Shown one piece after another: positions 26,740 through 34,560 of a stretch of DNA of 64,000 nt. Every line of letters starts with the position of its first letter. Positions within the stretch are counted from its first letter, which is position 1. The position numbers were made by a program, and so were the translations under genes. Source of the stretch: Nevskia soli DSM 19509 (GTDB lineage Bacteria; Pseudomonadota; Gammaproteobacteria; Nevskiales; Nevskiaceae). The stretch lies in NCBI RefSeq assembly GCF_000711955.1, contig NZ_JONR01000008.1:62001-126000 (forward strand), given 5' to 3'. The notes beneath the pieces were generated by a model. It saw only the letters and a program-made list of their open reading frames with translations, searched no databases and had not been told where the DNA came from.

Positions 26740-27843
26740 ATGACCCAGTCCGATGCCCAGGGAGCGACTGTCGTCGCGCAATGGAAGGAAGCGATCGCGG
26801 CTTCCGCCGCCGTCCTGCTGCGCCATGCGGTCGTGGATATTCCGGCGGACAGTCCTGGGTGGATCGACAGCGGCGTCGATCTCAAGGCTGGTGAGTCGGT
26901 CACCTTGTTGTCCACCGGTTCCGCCGGCCTGGCGGGCGGCGCGGACATCAGCTTTGCCGCGCAGACCTTGTTGTGGTGGCGCATCCGGCCCGGCGGCGAG
27001 ATCGCCAAGCTGCCGGCATCGACGACCACCTTCACGGCGGCCGAAACCGGCCGGCTCGAATTCGTGGTGAATTTCCCCGGCGCCTGGGTCGATCGCTCCG
27101 GCGGGCTCGCCGCCGACTGGCCGCGCCAGGCGGCGGCCGGTTTGTACACCGTCGCCGTGCTGGTGTGGAAAGGTTCGGCGGACGAGGGACTTGGTCGCTT
27201 CGCCGCGGCGGACAAAAGCGGCGTCGCCAGCGGCGAACGCGGCCGGCTGATCTCGCCGGCGCAACTGCCGCGCGGTTGGGAGCCCCTGTGGCGGGTCGGC
27301 GAGAACGAGGTGTATCGGGAGCCGTTCGAGGTGAAGGGGCGGCAGCACATCGCCTGCCGCTGCAGTGCGGACGGCGGCATCATCAAGTATCCGCTGGATC
27401 TGCCGCTGGATGGCACGACGCGGCTGGCCTGGGACTGGCGCATGATCGCGCTGCCGTCGAAGGTGAAGGAAGACATCACGCCGACGCACGATTACCTGTC
27501 GATCGCCGTCGAGTTCGACAACGGCCAGGATCTCACCTACATCTGGAGTTCGGCGCTGCCGGTCGGCACTTCCTTCCGCTGCCCGTTGCCCTGGTGGGAC
27601 AAGCGCGAAACGCACCAGGTTGCGCGTTCCGGCGAGAGCGAGTTGGGCCGCTGGCTCGCGGAGGATCAGCCGCTGCTGGCCGACTACGAACGCGCCGTCG
27701 GCGGGCCGCCGCCGTCGCGGATCGTCGGCGTCTGGCTGATTGCCGTGGCGATCCTCCAGCGCGGCCGCGGCGAATGCGATTACCGCAATATCGAGTTGCG
27801 GAGTGCCGGCGGCATCCACGTGGTCGGGCCGGCATCTCGCTAA
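26740..27843 (+). CDS. DUF3047 domain protein with N-terminal lectin-like domain
   Basis: 367 aa from ATG 26740 (GGAGG site), with no obvious signal peptide. The N-terminal ~150 residues (VDIPADSPGWIDSGVDLKAG, LLSTGSAG) resemble PA-IL-like galactose-binding beta folds. The remaining ~200 match DUF3047 (WRVGENEVYREPFEVKG, LAWDWRMIALP, SIAVEFDNGQDLTYIWSSALP, and a C-terminal DYRNIELRSAGG). The function is unknown. It has the two-component palindrome and promoter-like motif upstream, so it is a likely target. Its TAA stop uses the first base of repeat copy 2, so the original C terminus may have been cut. Confidence 0.82.
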   Translation: MTQSDAQGATVVAQWKEAIAASAAVLLRHAVVDIPADSPGWIDSGVDLKAGESVTLLSTGSAGLAGGADISFAAQTLLWWRIRPGGEIAKLPASTTTFTAAETGRLEFVVNFPGAWVDRSGGLAADWPRQAAAGLYTVAVLVWKGSADEGLGRFAAADKSGVASGERGRLISPAQLPRGWEPLWRVGENEVYREPFEVKGRQHIACRCSADGGIIKYPLDLPLDGTTRLAWDWRMIALPSKVKEDITPTHDYLSIAVEFDNGQDLTYIWSSALPVGTSFRCPLPWWDKRETHQVARSGESELGRWLAEDQPLLADYERAVGGPPPSRIVGVWLIAVAILQRGRGECDYRNIELRSAGGIHVVGPASR

Positions 27844-28208
27844 GAGCCTGTAACAGAATGAATCGCACCTGCGTTGCAGTCCAAAATCGCGTCAGGCAAG
27901 GCGGAGGCCCCAGCCATGGTGATTCCATGGCTGGGGCTGACAACGATCGCCCGCGACACGGTGCCGCGTCAGCGTGGGTGCGGGAGCGGGCGAAGGCGGC
28001 CCCTCCCGCACCCACCTCGCTACGCTCGGGCACCGTGTCGGGGCCGCCCTGGCGCGATTTTGGGCGCAACCCTCCGGGACGGGGCCATTTGTGCGCAGTG
28101 CTGCGCCGGCCGGAGCGCACCATGGAATCACCATGCCGCACTCTGTCCGACTTGCACTGCGCAAAAATGACCGCCGTCGCAGGTGCGATTCATTCTGTTA
28201 CAGGCTCT
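27843..28208 (+). repeat. 366-bp fold-back repeat element, copy 2
   Basis: Same length, orientation and ends as copy 1, with only scattered base changes. TA flanks both sides here, compatible with a TA target duplication. It begins exactly at the stop codon of the DUF3047 gene. Confidence 0.9.
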
Positions 28209-28316
28209 TAAGGAAGCTCGGAATAAGCCGCCTGTCGATACGCATGGCGCCAGGCACTTGAAGCGCTTCAAATCGCCTCAGGGATCGCGCCGACGGGCGG
28301 CTTGTTCAGACCCTCC

Positions 28317-29171
28317 CTAACGCAGGCGGCCGTCGGCGTGCAGCAACTGCCCGATACGATCGATCTCCCGCTCACCCCGGTCGAGTGCGGCGCGGCTGGT
28401 GTGCACCGAGTAGTACCCCAGCACCAGTTCATGCGGATGCGGCACGGCCGAGCCGAGGACGAAGCCGGTGTCGCCCTGCGCTTCGAATTCGATGGACGCA
28501 GCGGAGCGGTCGAACACCGCCAGTTCGCCGGCCGGCACAGCGTGCGGCGTATTCAATGCACCCTCATGCACGGCGACCCAGGCGACGGTGTGACCCTGCG
28601 GCGGCTGGTAACGCCAGCGTTCACCGGCCTTGAGGCGCACGTCGAGGTAGTTCATGCCCGCCGGCGCCGGAATGGCGCTGACGGCATCGCCGCTGCGGCC
28701 CAGCACGACGCGTGCGGGACCGTCGACGGGGACTTCTTCATTGGAGAGATAGCGGCTTTGCGGCTCGCCGTTTTCCAGTTCGGGCGGCAACGCCACCCAG
28801 AGCTGGAAGCCCTTGACGCGCTCCCTGCCGTTCATCGTGCCGGTGTGCCAGACGCCGGCGGCGGCACGCATCCACTCCACGCCGCCCGCGTTCAACATGC
28901 CCTTTACTCCGGTGGTTTCCTCGTAGCCGACCTCTCCCTCCAGAAGCACGGTCAGGGTGGCGATGCCGGAATGCGGATGCCAGCCGAACTGCGGGCCGTT
29001 GCCCGGCATCGCAGCGAAGGCGTCGAGGAAGACGAAGGGCTTGATCAGTTCACCCACATCGGAGGGGCTGACCAGGCGGGTGATGGGGCCGTGAGAACTG
29101 CCGCGCGTGCGGAACACGATGGCGCGAGGTGTGGCGGCGGCATCGTTCAACACGCGGGCAGCGGCGCTCAT
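28317..29171 (-). CDS. Pirin-family protein
   Basis: 284 aa from ATG 29171. The N-terminal cupin has the pirin metal-site pattern (FGWHPHSGIATLTVLLEGEVGYEET) and MNAGGVEWMRAAAGVWHTG-like GVEWM and WHTG motifs. The second cupin contains PQGHTVAWVAVHEG. Pirins are nuclear or cytosolic iron cupins, some with quercetinase activity. The gene is 14 bp downstream of wrbA, so the two form an operon likely linked to redox or quinone stress. Confidence 0.93.
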   Translation of the reverse strand: MSAAARVLNDAAATPRAIVFRTRGSSHGPITRLVSPSDVGELIKPFVFLDAFAAMPGNGPQFGWHPHSGIATLTVLLEGEVGYEETTGVKGMLNAGGVEWMRAAAGVWHTGTMNGRERVKGFQLWVALPPELENGEPQSRYLSNEEVPVDGPARVVLGRSGDAVSAIPAPAGMNYLDVRLKAGERWRYQPPQGHTVAWVAVHEGALNTPHAVPAGELAVFDRSAASIEFEAQGDTGFVLGSAVPHPHELVLGYYSVHTSRAALDRGEREIDRIGQLLHADGRLR

Positions 29172-29185
29172 GACGGCCTCGGCTC

Positions 29186-29788
29186 TTACTTGGCGAACAG
29201 CTTGTTGGCGGTTTCGGCGATCAGCTTGCCCTGGTGGCGCGCGCCCTCCAGTTCGTTGGCGCTGGGCTGCCGCTGGCCCTGGCCGCCGGCGATGGTGGTG
29301 GCGCCGTAGGGGCTGCCGCCGGTGATCTCGTCCAGGGTCATCTGGCCCTGGAAGCTGTAGGGCAGGCCGACGACGGTCATGCCGAAGTGCAGCAGGTTGG
29401 TGATGACGGAGAACAGCGTCATTTCCTGGCCGCCGTGCTGGGTCGCGGTGGAAGTGAAGGCGCCGCCGACCTTGCCGTTGAGCGCGCCGCGCATCCACAG
29501 GCCGCCGGCCTGATCGAGGAAGCTGGCCATCTGCGAAGGCATGCGGCCGAAGCGGGTGGGCGTGCCGACGATGATGGCATCGTAGTCGGCGAGCTGCTCG
29601 ATATTGGCGACGGGCGCCGCCTGGTCGAGCTTGAAATGGGCGGCCTTGGCCACCTCGGCCGGCGCGGTTTCGGGCACGCGCTTGATGTCGACGGTGGCAC
29701 CGGCCGAGCGGGCGCCTTCGGCGACTGCGTTGGCCATGGTCTCGATGTGGCCGTAGGACGAGTAATACAGGACAAGGACTTTCGACAT
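29186..29788 (-). CDS. wrbA: NAD(P)H:quinone oxidoreductase, WrbA type
   Basis: 200 aa from ATG 29788 (GGAGATCTCCC upstream). A flavodoxin-like fold with FMN-binding SSYGHIETMA (residues 10-19), GTPTRFGRMPSQM, FTSTATQHGGQE and GGSPYGATTIAGG, all diagnostic of WrbA. It performs two-electron reduction of quinones, avoiding semiquinone radicals. The length is normal. Pirin lies 14 bp downstream and a LysR gene is divergent 143 bp upstream. Confidence 0.95.
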   Translation of the reverse strand: MSKVLVLYYSSYGHIETMANAVAEGARSAGATVDIKRVPETAPAEVAKAAHFKLDQAAPVANIEQLADYDAIIVGTPTRFGRMPSQMASFLDQAGGLWMRGALNGKVGGAFTSTATQHGGQEMTLFSVITNLLHFGMTVVGLPYSFQGQMTLDEITGGSPYGATTIAGGQGQRQPSANELEGARHQGKLIAETANKLFAK

Positions 29789-29931
29789 GGGAGATCTCCG
29801 CTCGGTGGATGACGCTGCCATGGGCCGCAGCCGGGCAGCTTCAATGCTTGCCAACGCAGGATAGGTGCCGGATGATTGATTGACTAGACAGAGTAATCGG
29901 ACGACACAAATCCAGAAATGGAAGTAATCGT

Positions 29932-30948
29932 ATGATCGACCTGAACGAGGTGGCGATGTTCGTGCAGGTGATCCGCGCCGGCAGCTTCATCGAGGCGGCA
30001 CGGCGCCTGGGCATTCCCGCGAATACCCTGAGCCGGCGCGTGCGCCAGCTCGAAACCCGGCTGGAAACGCGGCTGATGCAGCGCTCGACGCGCAAGCTGA
30101 CGCTGACCACCGCGGGCCATGCCTTCTTCGAGCAGTGCGCCCCTGCGGTGGAAAAGGTGCTGGACACCGGGCAACGGCTGGTGGACGGCAGCCAGACGCC
30201 GGGCGGTTCCTTCCGGGTGGCGGCGCCGGCCGGCTTTTTCGATCTGTTCCGCATCGAGTGGGTGGCCGAGTTCCTGGCGTCCCATCCGCGGGTCCGCATC
30301 GATTTCGTGCTCGACGATGCCGCCGCCGACCTGATCGGGGAGGGCATCGACATGGCGTTCCGCGCCGGGGTGACGACAGCGGGCGGCTTCACCGTGCAGC
30401 GGATCATTCCGCACTATCTGGTGTTGCTCGCCAGTCCGGGGTATCTGGAACAGCGCGGCGCGCCGGCGGAGCTGCAGGCGCTGGCACAGCACGACTGCCT
30501 CACCGCTTCCAGCCGCCAGGGTCGTACGGTGTGGCGCTTGCAGGGCCCCAACGGCGCGGAGGAAGTGCAGGTCAGCGGACGCCTGGCCGCCAACGATGCG
30601 CGGGTGTTGTTGAAGGCTTGCGTGGAAGGACTGGGCATTGCCCTCATGCCGAGCACGCTGTGCGCCCGTGAGGTCGCCGCCGGACGGCTGGTGCAGGTGC
30701 TGCCGCAGTATCGCCGCGGCGGCGCCGATTTCAGCGTGCTGTTCCCGAGCCGCGAGCAGATTCCGCTGGCGGTCTCGGCCTTCGCCGATTTCGCGCAGGC
30801 GAAGTTCCGCGCCATCGCCATCGAAGGCGCGTTCGACCTGCCGGGGATGGAGGGCGAAACAGGCGTGGCGGTACTGACGGGGGATTCCGGTCCGAAGCGG
30901 CAGCGCAAACCGGGGCGGTTGCCCCGCAATACAGCAGCCGCGCGCTGA
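29932..30948 (+). CDS. LysR-family transcriptional regulator
   Basis: 338 aa, about 30 residues longer than usual owing to a basic C-terminal tail (GPKRQRKPGRLPRN). The N-terminal HTH (MFVQVIRAGSFIEAARRLGIPANTLSRRVRQLE) is intact. The effector domain includes GSFRVAAPAGFFDLFRIEWVAEFL and VEGLGIALMPSTL. It is divergent from wrbA-pirin and probably regulates it. Confidence 0.93.
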   Translation: MIDLNEVAMFVQVIRAGSFIEAARRLGIPANTLSRRVRQLETRLETRLMQRSTRKLTLTTAGHAFFEQCAPAVEKVLDTGQRLVDGSQTPGGSFRVAAPAGFFDLFRIEWVAEFLASHPRVRIDFVLDDAAADLIGEGIDMAFRAGVTTAGGFTVQRIIPHYLVLLASPGYLEQRGAPAELQALAQHDCLTASSRQGRTVWRLQGPNGAEEVQVSGRLAANDARVLLKACVEGLGIALMPSTLCAREVAAGRLVQVLPQYRRGGADFSVLFPSREQIPLAVSAFADFAQAKFRAIAIEGAFDLPGMEGETGVAVLTGDSGPKRQRKPGRLPRNTAAAR

Positions 30949-31131
30949 TCCCGCTTGGGCTGGCCGCACCGCGCGGGCGATCCCGTTATGCGCTGCGGGC
31001 GACCTTCCGGAGTCCTTGCGGCGTGGCGCAACGACAAATATTACGGCCCGTAACTTTCAAAAACTAACGCCGAAAGCCCTTGTACGAACGGAATTCGTCC
31101 CAAGCCTGTCACAGGAATGTCCTCTGGGCGT

Positions 31132-31383
31132 TATAATTCTGTAACTTCTGTCATGCGCAAGGCATCAAACAGACCGTCTGAGCAGACCCGATTCTCCAAC
31201 CCGGCCGGTCCGGGTTCCGGCGTCGGCGGGCTGCAAGGGAAACTCGAGGGGGAATGCGCCGCTCTGCACTCGAATCCCAGGCCGTCGACCGCCGCCAGAA
31301 GTTTCTTTCCGCCCGGAAACGCAAGGGTCATCCCTTGCGCCGCGGGCAGTGGTGTCGGGCCTGATGTTGGATTGGGGAGTCGC
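31132..31383 (+). promoter_or_regulatory. Putative promoter -10 and long leader of the phosphonolipid operon
   Basis: TATAAT at 31132-31137 is a consensus -10 in a spacer of several hundred bp that is otherwise free of genes. The -35 is weak. If this box is used, the leader is about 240 nt. It contains a perfect 8-bp hairpin at 31320-31339 (CGCAAGGG-tcat-CCCTTGCG) and ends with GGGGAG before the ATG. No known riboswitch was recognised. Confidence 0.45.
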
Positions 31384-32028
31384 ATGAACGAAAAAAAGAT
31401 TGAGCCCCCGCGTCCCTGGGACGCACAGCTGGCACGGCGGCTGATCATGCCGCTGGTGCATACCCGGGTTAGCCCGAATCATCTCACCACGGTGCGCCTG
31501 CTGGTTGGCGTGGCCGGCATTGTCTTTTTCATGCCGGGCACCTACCTGTGGAGCAATGTCGGCGCGCTGCTGTTCGTGCTGTCGAACTTCCTCGACCATA
31601 CCGACGGCGAGCTGGCCCGCGTCAGCGGCAAGACCAGCCGCGTCGGTCATATATATGACCTGGTGTCGGACGCGTTGATCCACGTGCTGCTGTTCGCCGC
31701 CATCGGCTTCGGTCTCAGCGGCGGGCCGCTGGGCCAGTGGGCGGTGGCGCTCGGCGCGCTCACCGGCTGCGCCGTCAGCTTCATCTTCTCCATGCGCATG
31801 GTCATCGAGAATCGCCTGGGCAAGGCCGGCACGCAGCTGAGCCGCGTCGGCGGCTTCGAGACCGAGGACGTGCTGTACCTGATGCCGCTGGTGACCCTGA
31901 GCGACTCACTCCAACCCTTCCTGCTGGCCGCGGCCGTCGGCTCGCTGGCGTATGCGCTGTGGGTGACGGGCGAGTTCGTGCGCTCCGGCCGCGCCGTCGT
32001 CGCCCCGCACGAGTACCGGCAGCGTTGA
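31384..32028 (+). CDS. CDP-alcohol phosphatidyltransferase (predicted AEP-lipid synthase)
   Basis: 214 aa. The family signature D-x2-DG-x2-AR-x8-G-x3-D-x3-D is complete: Asp71, Asp74, Ala78-Arg79, Gly88, Asp92, Asp96, in FLDHTDGELARVSGKTSRVGH. About five or six membrane segments. The family transfers a phospho-alcohol from a CDP/CMP carrier to an acceptor alcohol. As the first gene of an operon making 2-aminoethylphosphonate with nucleotidyltransferases, the predicted reaction is transfer of CMP-AEP to diacylglycerol (or a similar lipid) to give a phosphonolipid in the inner membrane (inference). The start is ATG 31384, 6 nt after GGGGAG. The end overlaps the next gene. Confidence 0.92.
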   Translation: MNEKKIEPPRPWDAQLARRLIMPLVHTRVSPNHLTTVRLLVGVAGIVFFMPGTYLWSNVGALLFVLSNFLDHTDGELARVSGKTSRVGHIYDLVSDALIHVLLFAAIGFGLSGGPLGQWAVALGALTGCAVSFIFSMRMVIENRLGKAGTQLSRVGGFETEDVLYLMPLVTLSDSLQPFLLAAAVGSLAYALWVTGEFVRSGRAVVAPHEYRQR

Positions 32029-32816
32029 ACGCCGCCGGTGCAAAAGCCGCCGCGCCGGCCGCGGACTCGACGCCGCAATCGGCTGAATCCGCGGTGGCGC
32101 GGGATATGTCCGGACGCCTGGCGGTGCTGGACAAAGCGGCGCTGCGGCAGCGCTTCCTGGAGCAGGACGAGTTCCTGTTCCTCGAGGACTTCCTGCCGCC
32201 GGAACTGGTGCGGCAGCTGCAGGACGCGGTGCGCGATACCCGCGGCGCGGTCAACCGCAACCTGATTCCCGGCCACAAGAAAGGCGGCAGCGTCAGCCGC
32301 CACGTCATCGACAAGCTGGCCCCCGTCATCGCCGAACTGTACCGCCGGACTGAGTTCACCGACTGGCTGCGCGACCTCTGCGGCGAGGCCCTGTTGCCGT
32401 CGCCGGCGGACGATCCGCATGCTTATGCGCTCTACTTCTATACCGAGGCGGGCGACCACATCGGCTGGCATTACGACACGTCCTATTACAAGGGCAAGCG
32501 CTATACCTTGCTGCTGGGCGTGATCGACGATTCCTCCTGCAAGCTCGAATACCGCCTCTATACCAAGGCGGCGGGACGCACCCCGGTCGATGGCGCCATC
32601 GCGCTCAAGCCTGGCGCCCTGGTGTTCTTCAACGGCGACAAGCTGCAGCACCGCATCACGCCGTCGGCCGAAGGCGAGGACCGGGTGGCGTTGACCTTCG
32701 AATACGTCACCAACCAGGCCATGAGCCCGTGGTGGCGGCTGATTTCGAACATGAAGGATTCCTTCGCCTACTTCGGCTTCAGCCAGGTTTTCCGCAGCAG
32801 CCGACGCTCGCCGTGA
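32025..32816 (+). CDS. 2-oxoglutarate/Fe(II)-dependent oxygenase
   Basis: 263 aa if it starts at TTG 32025, which overlaps the previous stop (TTGA); ATG 32106 would give 236 aa. The jelly-roll metal site is clear: His149-x-Asp151 (IGWHYDTSYY) and distal His209 (DKLQHRITP), with Arg220 (EDRVALTFEY) placed to bind 2-oxoglutarate. The N-terminal FLFLEDFLPPELVRQLQ is typical of prolyl-hydroxylase-like members. Being embedded in the phosphonate operon, it probably hydroxylates the aminoethylphosphonate head group or its lipid, by analogy with known phosphonate 2OG oxygenases. The substrate is unproven. Confidence 0.88.
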   Translation: MNAAGAKAAAPAADSTPQSAESAVARDMSGRLAVLDKAALRQRFLEQDEFLFLEDFLPPELVRQLQDAVRDTRGAVNRNLIPGHKKGGSVSRHVIDKLAPVIAELYRRTEFTDWLRDLCGEALLPSPADDPHAYALYFYTEAGDHIGWHYDTSYYKGKRYTLLLGVIDDSSCKLEYRLYTKAAGRTPVDGAIALKPGALVFFNGDKLQHRITPSAEGEDRVALTFEYVTNQAMSPWWRLISNMKDSFAYFGFSQVFRSSRRSP

Positions 32817-33808
32817 AATTCCCCGTTTTCCTTGCCCTGGCCCTGGGCACGGGCGCCTTTACGGCCCTGCTCGTCTACGAAGGCGCCGGGCAAGTGCTGG
32901 AGACATTCGCGCTGGCCGGCTGGGGCGTGCTGATCGTCGCCGCTTTCCACCTGGTCTCCCTGCTGCTGGATTCCGCCGCCATGGGCGTGGTGCTGGAGCG
33001 GCCGATGCCGCGGCGGCGCCTGGCGCGCGCGCGCTGGATCGGCGAAGCGGTGAATGGCCTGCTGCCGGTGGCGCAGATGGGCGGCCCGATGGTGATGGCG
33101 CGCCTGCTGGCGCGCTTCGGCGCGGGACGCGCCGAAGCCGGCGCCGCGGTGGTGGTCGCCACCACCCAGCAGATGCTGTCGCAGGCGGCTTTCGCCCTGC
33201 TCGGCATGCTGGCCCTGGCGGCGCACGCCGGCGACCGCAAGCTGCTCTATGGCCTGCTGATCGGCATCGGCCTGTTCGGCGCCAACGCCATCTGGTTCTA
33301 CAGCCTGCAGAAGCGCGGCCTGTTCGCGCGGCTGGCGCGGCTGCTCAACCGTTTTTCCAGCGGCCGCGACTGGCTCGATTTCAGCGGCGGCGCCGAGGCC
33401 CTGGATGCGGCGGTGCAGGGCGCCTATGCCCGACGTGGCGTGGGCATGGCCAGCTTCCTGCTCAATCTGGCCGGTTGGGTGGCAGGCGTCGGCGAGGTCT
33501 GGCTGGCGCTATATTTCCTCGGTCACCCGGTATCGCTGCTCGATGCACTGATGCTGGAAAGCCTGGGCCAGGCGATCCGCGGCATCGCCTTCGCCATTCC
33601 GGGCGCCCTCGGTGTGCAGGAAGGCGGTTACCTGCTGCTCGGCGCCCTGGTCGGTTTGTCCGCGCCGACGGCTTTGGCGCTGTCGCTGATCAAGCGCGCG
33701 CGTGAACTGCTGCTCGGCCTGCCGGCGCTGCTCTACTGGCAATATATGGAAGGACGCTGGATGCGCCGCCGCCTGGCGCGGCCGGTGCCGGTCAACAAGG
33801 GAACCTGA
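32813..33808 (+). CDS. Lysylphosphatidylglycerol synthase TM-like / HpnL-like flippase-domain protein
   Basis: 331 aa from GTG 32813 (overlap with the oxygenase stop). About eight membrane segments. The signatures LPVAQMGGPMVMARLL and ESLGQAIRGIAFAIPGALGVQEGGYLLLGAL match the UPF0104/HpnL branch of the MprF-type flippase domain. There is no aminoacyl-transferase domain. Relatives are implicated in moving lipids across membranes. In this operon it may translocate the aminoethylphosphonolipid toward the periplasmic leaflet (inference). No hopanoid synthesis genes are in the window. Confidence 0.88.
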   Translation: MKFPVFLALALGTGAFTALLVYEGAGQVLETFALAGWGVLIVAAFHLVSLLLDSAAMGVVLERPMPRRRLARARWIGEAVNGLLPVAQMGGPMVMARLLARFGAGRAEAGAAVVVATTQQMLSQAAFALLGMLALAAHAGDRKLLYGLLIGIGLFGANAIWFYSLQKRGLFARLARLLNRFSSGRDWLDFSGGAEALDAAVQGAYARRGVGMASFLLNLAGWVAGVGEVWLALYFLGHPVSLLDALMLESLGQAIRGIAFAIPGALGVQEGGYLLLGALVGLSAPTALALSLIKRARELLLGLPALLYWQYMEGRWMRRRLARPVPVNKGT

Positions 33809-34560
33809 TGCGCGCCATTATCCTGGCCGCCGGCTTCGGCCGGCGGCTGAGCCAGCCCGGCGAAAAGCCGCCGCCCAAGTGCCTGCTGCAATTCGGCGGC
33901 CGCAGCCTGCTCGAGCGCCACCTGCTGCTGCTGCGCCAGGCCGGCGTGAGCGAGGTGGTGATCGCCACCGGCTACGAGCCGCGGCAGATCGAAGCCGAGC
34001 TGGACCGCCTGCAATGGCAGCCGCGGCCGAAGCTGGTGCTGAACGAGCGCTACACCCTGGGCAGCGTGCTGACCGTGCATTGCATCGCCGAGGCGCTGAC
34101 CGCCGGCGGCGACGTGTTGCTGATGGATGCCGACGTGCTCTACGACGGCCGCATGTTCGAGGCGCTGTGCGCCGGCGCGCACGCCGACCGCCTGCTGATG
34201 GACCGCGGCTTCCAGCCCGGCGAGGAGCCGGTGAAGATCTGCCTCAAGGACGGCCTGCCGGTGGAGTTGCGCAAGCGCCTGGCGCCGGACCTGGTGTACG
34301 ACACCTGGGGCGAGTCGGTCGGCTTCTTCCGCTTCACCGAAACCACGGCGCGGCGTTTTGCCGCTATCGTGGCGTCCTATATCGACAGCGGCCGCGCCGA
34401 CCAGCCTCACGAAGAGGCGGTGCGCGACCTGCTGCTGGAACGCCCGCAGGACTTTGACACGGCCGACGTCACCGGCGCGCCGTGGCTGGAAATCGACTTC
34501 CCCGCAGACCTGGTTCGCGCCCGCGACGAGGTACTGCCGCAGCTACAGGCACTGACATGA
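33808..34560 (+). CDS. Stand-alone nucleotidyltransferase (sugar/choline-phosphate cytidylyltransferase-like)
   Basis: 250 aa, ATG 33808 overlapping the previous stop by one base (TGATG). A Rossmann-like nucleotidyltransferase with the NTP-binding loop LAAGFGRRL, PKCLLQFGGRSLLERHL, and the metal Asp in LLMDADVLYDG; a second acidic site is in WLEIDFPADL. It resembles LicC-type phosphocholine cytidylyltransferases. It is one of two nucleotidyltransferases in the operon. It may activate AEP or a hydroxylated AEP as a CMP derivative, or provide another activated group. Assignment between the two is open. Confidence 0.9.
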   Translation: MRAIILAAGFGRRLSQPGEKPPPKCLLQFGGRSLLERHLLLLRQAGVSEVVIATGYEPRQIEAELDRLQWQPRPKLVLNERYTLGSVLTVHCIAEALTAGGDVLLMDADVLYDGRMFEALCAGAHADRLLMDRGFQPGEEPVKICLKDGLPVELRKRLAPDLVYDTWGESVGFFRFTETTARRFAAIVASYIDSGRADQPHEEAVRDLLLERPQDFDTADVTGAPWLEIDFPADLVRARDEVLPQLQALT

